NCBI GenBank assembly: GCA_043747745.1
Contig: JAYTOP010000023.1
Location: forward strand, 1-38,890
Direction of reading: 5' to 3'
From: SZAS-103 sp043747745
GTDB lineage: Bacteria; Pseudomonadota; Gammaproteobacteria; Xanthomonadales; Xanthomonadaceae
DNA length: 38,890 nucleotides
Part shown: positions 9,380-17,429 of the stretch, piece after piece
How the letters are laid out: every line of letters starts with the position of its first letter
How positions within the stretch are numbered: position 1 is the first letter of the stretch
Made by a program: the position numbers and the translations under genes
The notes under the pieces: generated by a model
What the model saw: only the letters and a program-made list of their open reading frames with translations
Told to the model about the DNA's origin: nothing
Databases searched by the model: none

Positions 9380-10305
9380 GGGCGTAACGACAACCGCGCA
9401 TTGAGATAATCGGCGATCGGCATGGCGCGTCCGCCTTCGCGCTGGACGACGGTCAATCGCAGCGCGCCATCGGCGCAAGCGATGTCCAGCCCATCGCGCG
9501 ACATCGCCAGCACACCGCCGGGTGTGGCGGTGTGTTCGACACCGCGCGCGCGCGCTTCGTGGATTCGCAGTCGCTCGTTGTTGACCATCGCTTCGGCGAC
9601 CGGCCATGGCGTGAAGGCGCGCACCTTGCGCTCGAGCGCAATGGCCGACTGACTCCAGTCCAGCCGCGCTTCGGCTTTGTCGAGTTTGTGCGCGTAGGTC
9701 ACGCCATCCGTCACTTGCGGTCGCGCGACCGGGCGCATGCCCGCGCGCAGCAGCGTGAGTGCATCGGACAGGACATCTGCGCCAAGTTCGGCGAGCCGGT
9801 TGTGCAGGCTGCCGGCAGTGTCGTCGGAGTCGATCGGCGTGGTTTGCGACAGCAGCACCGGTCCGGTGTCCAGGCCCTCCGCCATCTGCATCAGGCACAC
9901 GCCCGTCTGCGCGTCGCCGGCTTCGATCGCGCGCTGGATCGGCGCGGCGCCACGCCAGCGCGGCAACAACGATGCATGCACGTTCCAGCAGCCCTGGCGC
10001 GGGATCGCGAGGATCTTCGGCGGCAGGATCAGGCCGTAGGCGACAACGATGAGCAGGTCGGGCTTGAGTGCGGCAAGCGTCTTGCGCGCCTCGATGGTCT
10101 TGAGCGTTGTCGGCTGCCGAACTGTCCAGCCGTTGTTGAGGGCCGCTTGCTTGACCGGCGACGGTGCGAGTTGGCGGCCGCGTCCGGCTGGGCGATCGGG
10201 CTGTGTGTAGACCGCGACGATGTCGCCCAGGCGCGCAGCGGCACGCAGGCTGGGCAGGGCGAATTCGGGAGTTCCTGCGAAAACGATCCGCAAACGGTCG
10301 GTCAT
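9376..10305 (-). CDS. fmt: Methionyl-tRNA formyltransferase
   Basis: Fmt formylates Met-tRNA(fMet) with 10-formyl-tetrahydrofolate before translation initiation. The 309-residue protein shows the N-terminal formyltransferase domain (IVFAGTPEFALPSL; substrate loop YTQPDRPAGRGRQL; catalytic block NVHASLLPRWRGAAPI, which contains the active Asn-His pair; GLDTGPVL) and the C-terminal OB-fold tRNA-binding domain (VRAFTPWPVAEAM). It overlaps def upstream (ATGA at 10305-10302) and rsmB downstream (ATGA at 9379-9376), so the three genes are translationally coupled. Length matches E. coli Fmt. Confidence 0.97.
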   Translation of the reverse strand: MTDRLRIVFAGTPEFALPSLRAAARLGDIVAVYTQPDRPAGRGRQLAPSPVKQAALNNGWTVRQPTTLKTIEARKTLAALKPDLLIVVAYGLILPPKILAIPRQGCWNVHASLLPRWRGAAPIQRAIEAGDAQTGVCLMQMAEGLDTGPVLLSQTTPIDSDDTAGSLHNRLAELGADVLSDALTLLRAGMRPVARPQVTDGVTYAHKLDKAEARLDWSQSAIALERKVRAFTPWPVAEAMVNNERLRIHEARARGVEHTATPGGVLAMSRDGLDIACADGALRLTVVQREGGRAMPIADYLNARLSLRP

Positions 10306-10847
10306 GCCGATTTCACGCGCCCGGCAGCGTTTTCCGCGGCTTCCGCTGCCGCTTCACGACGTGCCTTGGCGAGCTTTTTCTTCACCATGTCGCGCTTGAG
10401 CGGCGACAGGTAATCCACGAACAGTTTGCCCGCCAGATGGTCCATCTCGTGCTGGATGCAGACCGCGAGTACGCCGTGCGCGTCGCACTCGAACGGCTGG
10501 CCGTCGCGATCCAGTGCGCGCACGGTGATGTGCTCGGCGCGATGGACGTCGGCGTAGATGCCGGGCACCGACAGGCAACCTTCCTGATAGACCTGTTCGC
10601 CTTCGCTGGACAGGACCTCTGGGTTGATGAACACCATCGGCGTGTCGCTGTGTTCCGATACGTCCAGCACCAGCAGGCGCTTGTGCACATCGACCTGACT
10701 TGCGGCCAATCCGATGCCGGGCGCGGCGTACATGGTTTCGAACATGTCGTCGATCAGTGTGCGCATGGCATCGTCCACCTGCGTCACGGTCTTCGCCACG
10801 GTGCGCAGGCGGGGGTCTGGAAATTCGAGGATGCTAAGTTTGGCCAT
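10302..10847 (-). CDS. def: Peptide deformylase
   Basis: Def is the metalloenzyme that removes the N-formyl group from nascent proteins. The 181-residue protein has all three motifs: GIGLAASQ (44-51), EGCLSVPG with the metal ligand C91, and HEMDH with H133, E134 and H137. The start MAKLSILEFPDPRLR is the classical N terminus, fixing ATG 10847 rather than the longer open frame upstream. A slightly long Ala/Lys-rich C-terminal tail (KKKLAKARREAAAEAA) follows the catalytic domain. It heads the operon def-fmt-rsmB-GT-GT and is divergent from the LysM gene across 132 bp. A possible -10, TACAAT, lies at 10900-10895 on the minus strand but lacks a good -35. Confidence 0.97.
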   Translation of the reverse strand: MAKLSILEFPDPRLRTVAKTVTQVDDAMRTLIDDMFETMYAAPGIGLAASQVDVHKRLLVLDVSEHSDTPMVFINPEVLSSEGEQVYQEGCLSVPGIYADVHRAEHITVRALDRDGQPFECDAHGVLAVCIQHEMDHLAGKLFVDYLSPLKRDMVKKKLAKARREAAAEAAENAAGRVKSA

Positions 10848-10910
10848 GGGCGTAAGATGGGGCTGCTGGGGCTGAGCGCAAGTCGCGAAACCCCATTGTA
10901 GCCCCGAGGC

Positions 10911-10939
10911 TTGCAATTGGCTTCGGAAAATGGTCTATA
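10911..10939 (+). promoter_or_regulatory. Putative promoter of the LysM-dprA gene group
   Basis: TTGCAA (10911-10916), a 17-bp spacer and TCTATA (10934-10939) make a plausible sigma-70 promoter, giving a leader of about 35 nt before ATG 10980. A TATATG reading two bases further is an alternative -10. The call rests on sequence match only. Confidence 0.42.
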
Positions 10940-10979
10940 TGCGGGCAACCTGCCCGGGGAAATCAGGTAGATAGCCACC

Positions 10980-12140
10980 ATGTTTAATAAAACTCTTGCG
11001 CTCGTGAGCGCCATGCTGTTGAGCCTTGCCACGTACGCCGTTGCGGCCGAGTTGCGAGGCGACCATCCGAACTCCTACGTCGTCCGCAAGGGCGATACGT
11101 TGTGGGATATCTCGGCCCGCTTCCTGAAGCAACCATGGCTGTGGCCGGAAATCTGGCAAGCCAACCCGCAGGTGCGCAACCCGCATCTGATCTATCCGGG
11201 TGACGTGCTCAACCTTGCCTATGTCAATGGCGAGCCCAGGATTGAAATGACCCGTGGTGCAGAGACGGGTCCGGCGATCAACACGATTCCGCTCGCTGAC
11301 ATCCAGGACTTCCTGAAGAAGCTGCGTGTGGTCGAGACCTTCAAGGAACTGCCGTACATCGTCGGCCTTGAAGAAGACAATGTGCGTGTGGTCAGCGGCC
11401 AGCTCGCTTATGCCCGCGGCATTCCGAACGCGCAGGTCGGCGACATGTACGCGATCATGCGGCCGATCGTGAAGTACGGACGTTCGCACCGCGGCTCGGG
11501 CGAGTACATGCTGCGCAGTGACGACATGGATTTCCGCGGCGACAAATTCAAAGGCACCAACCAGGACAACTATTGGAAGGACGTGTCGTTCGGCACCGAG
11601 GGGCAACCTGAGTACCTGGGTACCGAGATGAGGGAAGTCTCGCTCGCCCAGGTGACCCGTCCCGAAGGCCATGGCATCGAGACAGCGACCCTGCTGGTGC
11701 TCGGCGAAGGTATCGAAGTTCGCGAAGGCGACCGTTTGATGCAGGTCGAGTCGCAGCCATTCGATCTGCAGTTCTTCCCGCATCCGCCGAAGCAGCAGGC
11801 TGTGACATCCGAGTACACCAAGTTCCGCGTGATCGGTGTTCCGGACGCCCTTCATTTCGCAGGTACACACGAAGTCGTCGCGTTGGCCGGCGGTACCGTC
11901 GACGATATCGACAACGGCACGGTGTTCTCGGTCTGGCGGATCGGCTCAAACAAGGCTGATAACGTTCTTCACAAGAATGCGCTGGTTGCAGATAACCATC
12001 GCGTCAAGCTCGCCGATGAGTACGAAGGCCACGTGATGGTGTTCCGCGCATTCAACCGCATGAGCTATGGCTTGTTGATGGATGGCACCAAGCCGATCGA
12101 AGTCGGCGACGTCCTCAAGCATCCGGATGCGACCCGCTGA
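10980..12140 (+). CDS. Secreted LysM-domain peptidoglycan-binding protein
   Basis: A 386-residue exported protein. MFNKTLALVSAMLLSLATYA is a signal peptide, probably cleaved after residue 23 (AVAA before EL). One LysM domain spans about residues 33-80 (SYVVRKGDTLWDISARFLKQ to IYPGDVLNL), predicting binding to peptidoglycan. The long C-terminal part (about 90-386) is the conserved region of LysM proteins encoded next to dprA and opposite def in many beta- and gammaproteobacteria; its function is not established and I see no catalytic motif in it. The start follows a weak AGGT. The next gene begins 35 bp downstream, suggesting cotranscription with dprA. Confidence 0.9.
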   Translation: MFNKTLALVSAMLLSLATYAVAAELRGDHPNSYVVRKGDTLWDISARFLKQPWLWPEIWQANPQVRNPHLIYPGDVLNLAYVNGEPRIEMTRGAETGPAINTIPLADIQDFLKKLRVVETFKELPYIVGLEEDNVRVVSGQLAYARGIPNAQVGDMYAIMRPIVKYGRSHRGSGEYMLRSDDMDFRGDKFKGTNQDNYWKDVSFGTEGQPEYLGTEMREVSLAQVTRPEGHGIETATLLVLGEGIEVREGDRLMQVESQPFDLQFFPHPPKQQAVTSEYTKFRVIGVPDALHFAGTHEVVALAGGTVDDIDNGTVFSVWRIGSNKADNVLHKNALVADNHRVKLADEYEGHVMVFRAFNRMSYGLLMDGTKPIEVGDVLKHPDATR

Positions 12141-12174
12141 CCACGTGACGGTGGCGCCGGATGCGCCACCAGCC

Positions 12175-13323
12175 ATGTCCAGTTCCAGCAACACCGACAA
12201 CGCCCGCGCCTGGCTTCGATTGCTACGCGCGGGCGTCGTCGCATCTGCGCTACGCCGGATGACCGAAACCCATGGCAGCGCGTGCGCGGCAATCGAGCGT
12301 CCTTATGCTGAATGGCGCGCGGCAGGCACCGATGCCGATTCCCTCACCGCGCTTGGCTCGCCCGACTCCAACGCATATGCCGCAGATTGCGCATGGCTGG
12401 ACGCACCCGACCATCATCTGATCGGCTGGGATGACCCCGACTACCCAGCCCTGCTGCGACGCATCCCGAGTCCGCCGCCTGCGTTGTTCGTGGCTGGCGA
12501 TGCGAACCTGCTGTGGAATCCGCAGATCGCCGTGGTCGGCAGCCGCAACGCAACGGCTGGCGGCATCGACAATGCCCGCGATTTTTCGCGCGCGCTGATC
12601 GCGGCCGGCCTGACCATCACCAGCGGCATGGCCGAAGGCGTGGACGCCGCCGCGCACCTGACCGCGCTGGAGGCGAATGCGCCAACGATTGCGGTGGTCG
12701 GCACCGGCACCGACATCGCCTATCCGCGCCATCACACAAAACTGGCTGCGCGGCTTCGCGCAAATGGCGCGATCGTCAGCGAATTCCTGCCCGGCACGGC
12801 GGCCCGCCAGCAGCACTTTCCGCGCCGCAACCGCATTCTCGCCGGACTGACCCTCGGCACGCTGGTGATCGAAGCCGCCGAACGCAGCGGCGCGCTGATC
12901 ACCGCGCGACTCGCAAGCGAAGCCGGACGCGAGGTGTTCGCGGTGCCCGGCTCGATCCACAACCCACTTGCGCGCGGCTGCCATCGGCTGATCCGTCAAG
13001 GTGCCGCATTGGTCGAGGACGCACGCGAGGTCATCGAGGCGCTGGCGCCGGTCGCGGCCGAACTGGCGGATGCCTTGCGCGCGCGATTGCACGATGCCAA
13101 CGTCACGGACGTTCCCGCCACCGCGCACCCACAGGCCCCGGACGCCGATCAGCGTCAGTTGCTGGAAGCCATGGGCCACGATCCGGTCGGCATCGACGTG
13201 CTCGCCCAACGCACGGGATTGACGGTCGCGGAACTGTCCTCCATGCTGCTGATCATGGAGTTGCACGGTCTGGTTGCCGCCGAACATGGGCGGTATTCCA
13301 GGAAGATGTCACGCAACACCTGA
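12175..13323 (+). CDS. dprA: DNA processing protein DprA/Smf
   Basis: DprA binds incoming single-stranded DNA and loads RecA during natural transformation. The 382-residue protein has the N-terminal helical part, the Rossmann-like DprA domain (IAVVGSRNATAGGIDNARDF, ITSGMAEGVDAAAH, TIAVVGTGTDIAYP, FPRRNRILAGL, LVIEAAERSGALITA, VFAVPGSIHNP) and a C-terminal winged-helix segment (about 320-375, including GIDVLAQRTGLTVAELSSML). ATG 12175 (MSSSSNTDNARAWLRLL) is chosen for the conserved 'ARAWLRL' beginning; an in-frame ATG at 12127 overlapping the LysM stop adds 16 unlikely residues. It lies between LysM and smg, the normal gammaproteobacterial order. Confidence 0.95.
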   Translation: MSSSSNTDNARAWLRLLRAGVVASALRRMTETHGSACAAIERPYAEWRAAGTDADSLTALGSPDSNAYAADCAWLDAPDHHLIGWDDPDYPALLRRIPSPPPALFVAGDANLLWNPQIAVVGSRNATAGGIDNARDFSRALIAAGLTITSGMAEGVDAAAHLTALEANAPTIAVVGTGTDIAYPRHHTKLAARLRANGAIVSEFLPGTAARQQHFPRRNRILAGLTLGTLVIEAAERSGALITARLASEAGREVFAVPGSIHNPLARGCHRLIRQGAALVEDAREVIEALAPVAAELADALRARLHDANVTDVPATAHPQAPDADQRQLLEAMGHDPVGIDVLAQRTGLTVAELSSMLLIMELHGLVAAEHGRYSRKMSRNT

Positions 13324-13357
13324 CGCACCCACCGCGCCACGGCGCAGGCGGAGAGGA

Positions 13358-13834
13358 ATGAAAGAAACCATCCTGGATGTGCTGCTGTACCTGTTCGAAC
13401 ACTATTTCTACGAAGACCCCGACGCGGTCAGGGACCGCGACTCCCTGCAAAATGGCCTGCTCCAGGCAGGTTTCTCGCCCACCGAGATCAACAAGGCGTT
13501 CGATTGGCTCGACGAATTGTCGAACCAGCGTCCGGTCGCGTCCTCGCCGCGCGCCCTCGATGGCCCGGTGCGGCTGTACGTCGAACAGGAATCGGCCAAA
13601 CTCGACCGCGAAACCCTCGGCTTCCTGATGTTCCTCGAACAGCAAGGCATCCTCGACGCCGCCCAGCGCGAACTCGTGCTCGACCGCGTGATGGCGCTGG
13701 ACCAGGAAGAAATCGACCTCGATGACCTCAAATGGGTCGTGCTGATGGTGCTGTTCAACCAGCCCGGCGCCGAAGCCGCGTACGCCTGGATGGAGAACCA
13801 GATGTTCGAGGACGAGCCCGAATCCTTGCATTGA
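13358..13834 (+). CDS. smg: Smg family protein (DUF494)
   Basis: A 158-residue acidic, helical protein of the Smg/DUF494 family, found between dprA and topA in gammaproteobacteria; its biochemical role is unknown. MKETILDVLLYLFEHYFYED at the N terminus, GLLQAGFSPTEINKAFDWLD in the middle and VLMVLFNQPGAEAAYAWMEN near the end are family hallmarks. A GGAG (13350-13353) precedes the ATG closely. No catalytic motif is seen. It probably shares the transcript of dprA (34-bp gap). Confidence 0.92.
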   Translation: MKETILDVLLYLFEHYFYEDPDAVRDRDSLQNGLLQAGFSPTEINKAFDWLDELSNQRPVASSPRALDGPVRLYVEQESAKLDRETLGFLMFLEQQGILDAAQRELVLDRVMALDQEEIDLDDLKWVVLMVLFNQPGAEAAYAWMENQMFEDEPESLH

Positions 13835-13971
13835 GACCGGGTGCGCGCGTGCTGTTCGGATCGGCTCCAAGGGTCGCCGAAACGACGCAGCCCAGGTAAC
13901 AATCCATCCTTTGCCGACCATGGAAGAACTCCTTCCTGCGATCTTCGAATGACGTTCGCGATGCCGCTCGC

Positions 13972-14002
13972 TTGACAGTTCCCGCCACTGTGATGCCTTA
14001 AT
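13972..14002 (+). promoter_or_regulatory. Putative topA promoter
   Basis: A perfect -35 TTGACA (13972-13977) is followed after 19 bp by CTTAAT (13997-14002; four of six consensus bases). The 245-bp gap between smg and topA holds no gene, so a separate topA promoter is expected. The long spacer makes the -10 uncertain. Confidence 0.45.
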
Positions 14003-14079
14003 GAATAGGGTCGCCCCACGTTTTGTGCGGGTTTCGGCCTTGTGGCATCCCGGAATCGCTACACGGAGCTGTGCGCGGA

Positions 14080-16572
14080 ATGGCGAAGAACCTGCTCATC
14101 GTCGAGTCGCCTGCAAAGGCGAAGACGATCAACAAATACCTCGGCAAGGACTTCACCGTCCTGGCCTCGTATGGCCATGTGCGCGACCTGGTGCCGAAGG
14201 AAGGCGCGGTCGACACCGGCCACAATTTCGCGATGCGTTACGAGACGATCGACAAGAACGAGAAGCACGTCGAGGCGATCGCCAAGGCCGCCAAATCCGC
14301 TGAATCCCTGTTTCTGGCGACCGACCCGGATCGCGAGGGCGAGGCGATTTCCTGGCACATCGCGGAAATCCTGCGCGAACGCGGCCTGCTGAAGGACCGC
14401 GCCCTGCATCGCGTGGTGTTCACCGAAATCACCCCGCGCGCGATCCGCGAAGCCGTCGCGCATCCGCGTGCGATCGCGATCGACCTGGTCAATGCGCAGC
14501 AGGCTCGGCGCGCGCTGGATTACCTGGTCGGCTTCAACCTGTCGCCAGTGCTCTGGCGCAAGGTGCAGACTGGCCTATCCGCAGGCCGCGTGCAATCGCC
14601 CGCGCTGCGCATGATCGTCGAGCGCGAGGAAGCGATCGAGGCCTTCAACGCGCGCGAATACTGGTCGATGGACGCCGACATGGCGCACGCATCGCAGCCG
14701 TTCAGTGCGCGGCTCGTGAAACTCGACGGCCACAAGTTCGAGCAGTTCACGATCACCGACCGCGAAACCGCCGAGTCCGCGCGCGAACGCCTGATCAAGG
14801 CGGCCGGCAGCGCGTTGCACGTCACCGACGTCACCAGCAAGGAGCGCAAGCGCCGCCCCGCGCCGCCGTTCATCACCTCGACCCTGCAACAGGAAGCCGC
14901 GCGCAAGCTCGGCTTCACCACCAGCCGCACGATGCGCGTCGCGCAGAAACTGTATGAAGGGTTCGAGATCGGCGAGGACGAGGGCGCGGTCGGCCTGATC
15001 AGCTACATGCGTACCGATTCGACGCATATCTCCGACGAGGCGCTGGTCGAGTTGCGCGACGTGATCGCGCGCGACTTCGGCACCGGCGCGTTGCCGGACA
15101 AGCCGAACGTCTACAAGACCAAGTCGAAGAACGCGCAGGAAGCGCACGAGGCGATCCGCCCGACTTCGGCATTGCGCACGCCGTCGTCGGTCGCGAAATA
15201 TCTGCCCGACGACGAACGCCGGCTCTACGAACTCGTCTGGAAGCGCGCCGTCGCGAGCCAGATGGTTCCGGCGACCATGAACACCGTCACCGTCGAACTC
15301 TCTTGCGGCAGCGCGCATGCATTTCGCGCGAGCGGCACCACGATCATCGATCCGGGCTTCCTCGCCGTCTATGAGGAAGGCAAGGACACCGAGCCAACCG
15401 GGGACGACGACGAAGGCCGCAAGTTGCCGCTGATGAAAGTCGGCGACAACGTACCGCTCGGCGCGATCCGCACCGCGCAACATTTCACCGAGCCGCCGCC
15501 ACGTTTCTCCGAAGCGTCGCTGGTCAAGGCGCTGGAGGAATACGGCATCGGCCGGCCTTCGACCTATGCGGCGATCATCCAGACCTTGATCTTCCGCAAA
15601 TATGTTGAACTCGACAGCCGCCGCTTCCGCCCGAGCGATGTCGGCCGTGCGGTCAGCAATTTCCTGTCCACGCACTTCACCCAGTACGTCGACTACGACT
15701 TCACCGCGAAACTCGAGGACGAACTCGATGCGGTATCGCGCGGCGAGGAAGACTGGGTGCCGCTGATGCAGCGTTTCTGGGATCCATTCAAGGCGCTCGT
15801 CGACGACAAGACCGAATCGGTGGATCGCAACGACGCGACCGGCGCGCGCGATCTCGGCATCGACCCGAAATCCGGCAAGCCCATCAGCGTGCGGCTTGGT
15901 CGCTTCGGCGCGTTCGCGCAGATTGGTCGCAAGGAAGACGAGGAGAAGCCGAAGTTCGCGAGCCTGCGGCCGGGCCAGAGCATGCACACGATCAACCTCG
16001 AGGATGCGTTGCAGCTGTTCCTGCTGCCGCGCACGCTCGGCGAAGACCAGGGCGAGCCGCTCAGCGTCGCGGTCGGCCGCTTCGGCCCGTTCGCGAAGCG
16101 CGGCGCGACGTATGCGTCGCTGGGCAAGGAAGACGATCCGTACACGATCGATTTCGCACGCGCGCTGGAAATCGTGCGCGAACGCGAGACGTTCCTCGCG
16201 AACCGGCTGATCAAGAAGTTCGACGGCAGCCCGATCGAGATCCTCAATGGTCGCTACGGCCCGTACCTCACCGACGGCGAGAAGAACGGCAAGATCCCGA
16301 AGGATCGCGAACCCGCGTCGCTGACCCAGGCAGAGTGCGAAGAGATTCTCGCGAATGCACCGGCGCGTCCCGCGCGGGGCCGATTCGGGCGCAAGGGAAC
16401 GGCGGCGAAGGCTCCGGCGAAGAAGGCCGCGATCAAAAAGACCGCTGCAACCAAGACCGTTGCAGTGAAAAAGTTCGTGGCGAAAAAAGCAGCGGGCAAG
16501 AAAGCGGTCGCGAAGAAAGCGACAAGAAAAGCTGTCGCGAAAAAACCTCCGGCGAAAAAAGCGGCAAAGTAG
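14080..16572 (+). CDS. topA: DNA topoisomerase I with histone-H1-like basic tail
   Basis: Type IA topoisomerase that relaxes negative supercoils. The 830-residue protein has the TOPRIM domain (about 1-120, KNLLIVESPAKAKTI and the metal motif in ATDPDREGEAISWH), LSAGRVQSPALRMIVERE, and the catalytic region GLISYMRTDSTHIS with active Tyr309. C-terminal topoisomerase repeats follow from about 590 (KPISVRLGRFGAFAQIGRK, VAVGRFGPFAKRG, ILNGRYGPYLTDG). I see no Cys4 zinc-finger motifs, unlike E. coli TopA. The last 50 or so residues (DNA 16399-16569) are a Lys/Ala-rich repeat of AKKA-type units resembling bacterial histone H1-like proteins, probably extra DNA contact. ATG 14080 (MAKNLLIVES) is the conserved start; the upstream extension is not family-like. 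Confidence 0.97.
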   Translation: MAKNLLIVESPAKAKTINKYLGKDFTVLASYGHVRDLVPKEGAVDTGHNFAMRYETIDKNEKHVEAIAKAAKSAESLFLATDPDREGEAISWHIAEILRERGLLKDRALHRVVFTEITPRAIREAVAHPRAIAIDLVNAQQARRALDYLVGFNLSPVLWRKVQTGLSAGRVQSPALRMIVEREEAIEAFNAREYWSMDADMAHASQPFSARLVKLDGHKFEQFTITDRETAESARERLIKAAGSALHVTDVTSKERKRRPAPPFITSTLQQEAARKLGFTTSRTMRVAQKLYEGFEIGEDEGAVGLISYMRTDSTHISDEALVELRDVIARDFGTGALPDKPNVYKTKSKNAQEAHEAIRPTSALRTPSSVAKYLPDDERRLYELVWKRAVASQMVPATMNTVTVELSCGSAHAFRASGTTIIDPGFLAVYEEGKDTEPTGDDDEGRKLPLMKVGDNVPLGAIRTAQHFTEPPPRFSEASLVKALEEYGIGRPSTYAAIIQTLIFRKYVELDSRRFRPSDVGRAVSNFLSTHFTQYVDYDFTAKLEDELDAVSRGEEDWVPLMQRFWDPFKALVDDKTESVDRNDATGARDLGIDPKSGKPISVRLGRFGAFAQIGRKEDEEKPKFASLRPGQSMHTINLEDALQLFLLPRTLGEDQGEPLSVAVGRFGPFAKRGATYASLGKEDDPYTIDFARALEIVRERETFLANRLIKKFDGSPIEILNGRYGPYLTDGEKNGKIPKDREPASLTQAECEEILANAPARPARGRFGRKGTAAKAPAKKAAIKKTAATKTVAVKKFVAKKAAGKKAVAKKATRKAVAKKPPAKKAAK

Positions 16573-16629
16573 ATTGCTGCTCGCTGGAACGGTTCGTGAT
16601 GAGCCATGGTTCGAGGCGCATTGCCTCAA

Positions 16630-16648
16630 CCCCGGATCAAGTCCGGGG
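16630..16648. repeat. Short perfect palindrome, REP-like
   Basis: CCCCGGA (16630-16636) and TCCGGGG (16642-16648) form a 7-bp GC stem around the loop TCAAG. There is no T-run, so an intrinsic terminator is doubtful. Read on the opposite strand the segment gives a CPGLDPG-type peptide, a hallmark of a dispersed intergenic repeat common in GC-rich proteobacterial genomes. It sits in the 180-bp topA-tsaC gap. Confidence 0.6.
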
Positions 16649-16740
16649 CAGGCTCTTGCGGTTGCGATCAATCCGCCTCACCACGAACGGTTGAATTTCC
16701 AGCCGACCGAGCATGCGTGCGACTGCCGGCACGACAGCGT

Positions 16741-16746
16741 TATGCT
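16741..16746 (+). promoter_or_regulatory. Putative -10 box for a leaderless tsaC transcript
   Basis: TATGCT lies at 16741-16746, exactly 6 nt before ATG 16753, and no Shine-Dalgarno is seen. The expected start of transcription coincides with the start codon. No convincing -35 is visible. Confidence 0.38.
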
Positions 16747-16752
16747 CCGCAG

Positions 16753-17316
16753 ATGACAGCGCACCTGGACATTCCGCAAGCCGTCGCCGCCCTGCGCGCT
16801 GGCGGGGTGATCGCGTATCCGACCGAGGCGGTCTGGGGCCTTGGATGCGACCCGTTCAACCCGGTCGCAGTGCGCCGACTGCTCAAAATCAAGCAGCGCG
16901 ACGAATCCAAGGGGCTGATTCTCGTTTCTGCAGATCTCGCGCAAATCGCGTCCTTCATCGATCTGGATGCGCTGCCGATGGAGCGCCTCAAGGCCGTGCG
17001 CGCGACCTGGCCCGGTCCGCACACCTGGGTTCTGCCGTGCCCGCCGCGTATTCCGGCCTGGCTGCGCGGTTCGCATCCGACGATCGCCTTGAGGATCAGT
17101 GCGCACCGTCGGGTTGCCGCGCTCTGCAACGCATTTGGCGGGCCGATCGTTTCCACCAGCGCGAATCTGACAGGCCGAGAACCGGTACGCACGATCGATG
17201 CGCTGGACCCGGCCCTGCTCGCACAGATCGACGGAATCCTCCCCGGCATGACCGGCGACCTCGAAACGCCAACACCGATCCGCGATGCCGCCAGTGGGAC
17301 GATCCTGCGCGCCTGA
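16753..17316 (+). CDS. tsaC: Threonylcarbamoyl-AMP synthase TsaC (YrdC/Sua5 family)
   Basis: TsaC makes threonylcarbamoyl-AMP from threonine, bicarbonate and ATP, the first step of the t6A37 modification of ANN-reading tRNAs. The 187-residue protein is the short YrdC-only form without the Sua5 C-terminal domain. Visible motifs are GGVIAYPTEAVWGLGCDPFN, KQRDESKGLILV (nucleotide/bicarbonate region), TWPGPHTWVLP and VSTSANLTGREP. The start MTAHLDIPQAV places ATG 16753 right after a TATGCT box. It follows topA, the usual order in gammaproteobacteria, but the 180-bp gap suggests its own promoter. Confidence 0.94.
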   Translation: MTAHLDIPQAVAALRAGGVIAYPTEAVWGLGCDPFNPVAVRRLLKIKQRDESKGLILVSADLAQIASFIDLDALPMERLKAVRATWPGPHTWVLPCPPRIPAWLRGSHPTIALRISAHRRVAALCNAFGGPIVSTSANLTGREPVRTIDALDPALLAQIDGILPGMTGDLETPTPIRDAASGTILRA

Positions 17317-17392
17317 TCTGCCGCAGTGGAGCGGCCGCATCCGATCTGCGATCGTCGGCATGGACGTGGCCGCCGCATTCGTGCTGACGCTC

Positions 17393-17401
17393 TGCTATGA
17401 T
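17393..17401 (+). promoter_or_regulatory. Putative extended -10 promoter of the lipoprotein gene
   Basis: TGC followed directly by TATGAT (17396-17401) forms an extended -10. Transcription would start near 17408, leaving a leader of about 22 nt containing GGGGA (17418-17422), 7 nt from ATG 17430. No -35 is evident, which extended -10 promoters tolerate. Confidence 0.5.
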
Positions 17402-17429
17402 GCGCCCCGCATTCACTGGGGAACAGATC

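Noticed and set aside
16630..16648. Intrinsic terminator of topA
   Set aside because: The stem is good but no T-run follows; classed as a repeat instead.
14575..16671. Long open frame (about 700 codons) antisense to topA
   Set aside because: Its composition is that of a shadow frame opposite a high-GC gene (Arg/Ala/Leu-rich with no domain), while the plus strand encodes an unmistakable topoisomerase I.
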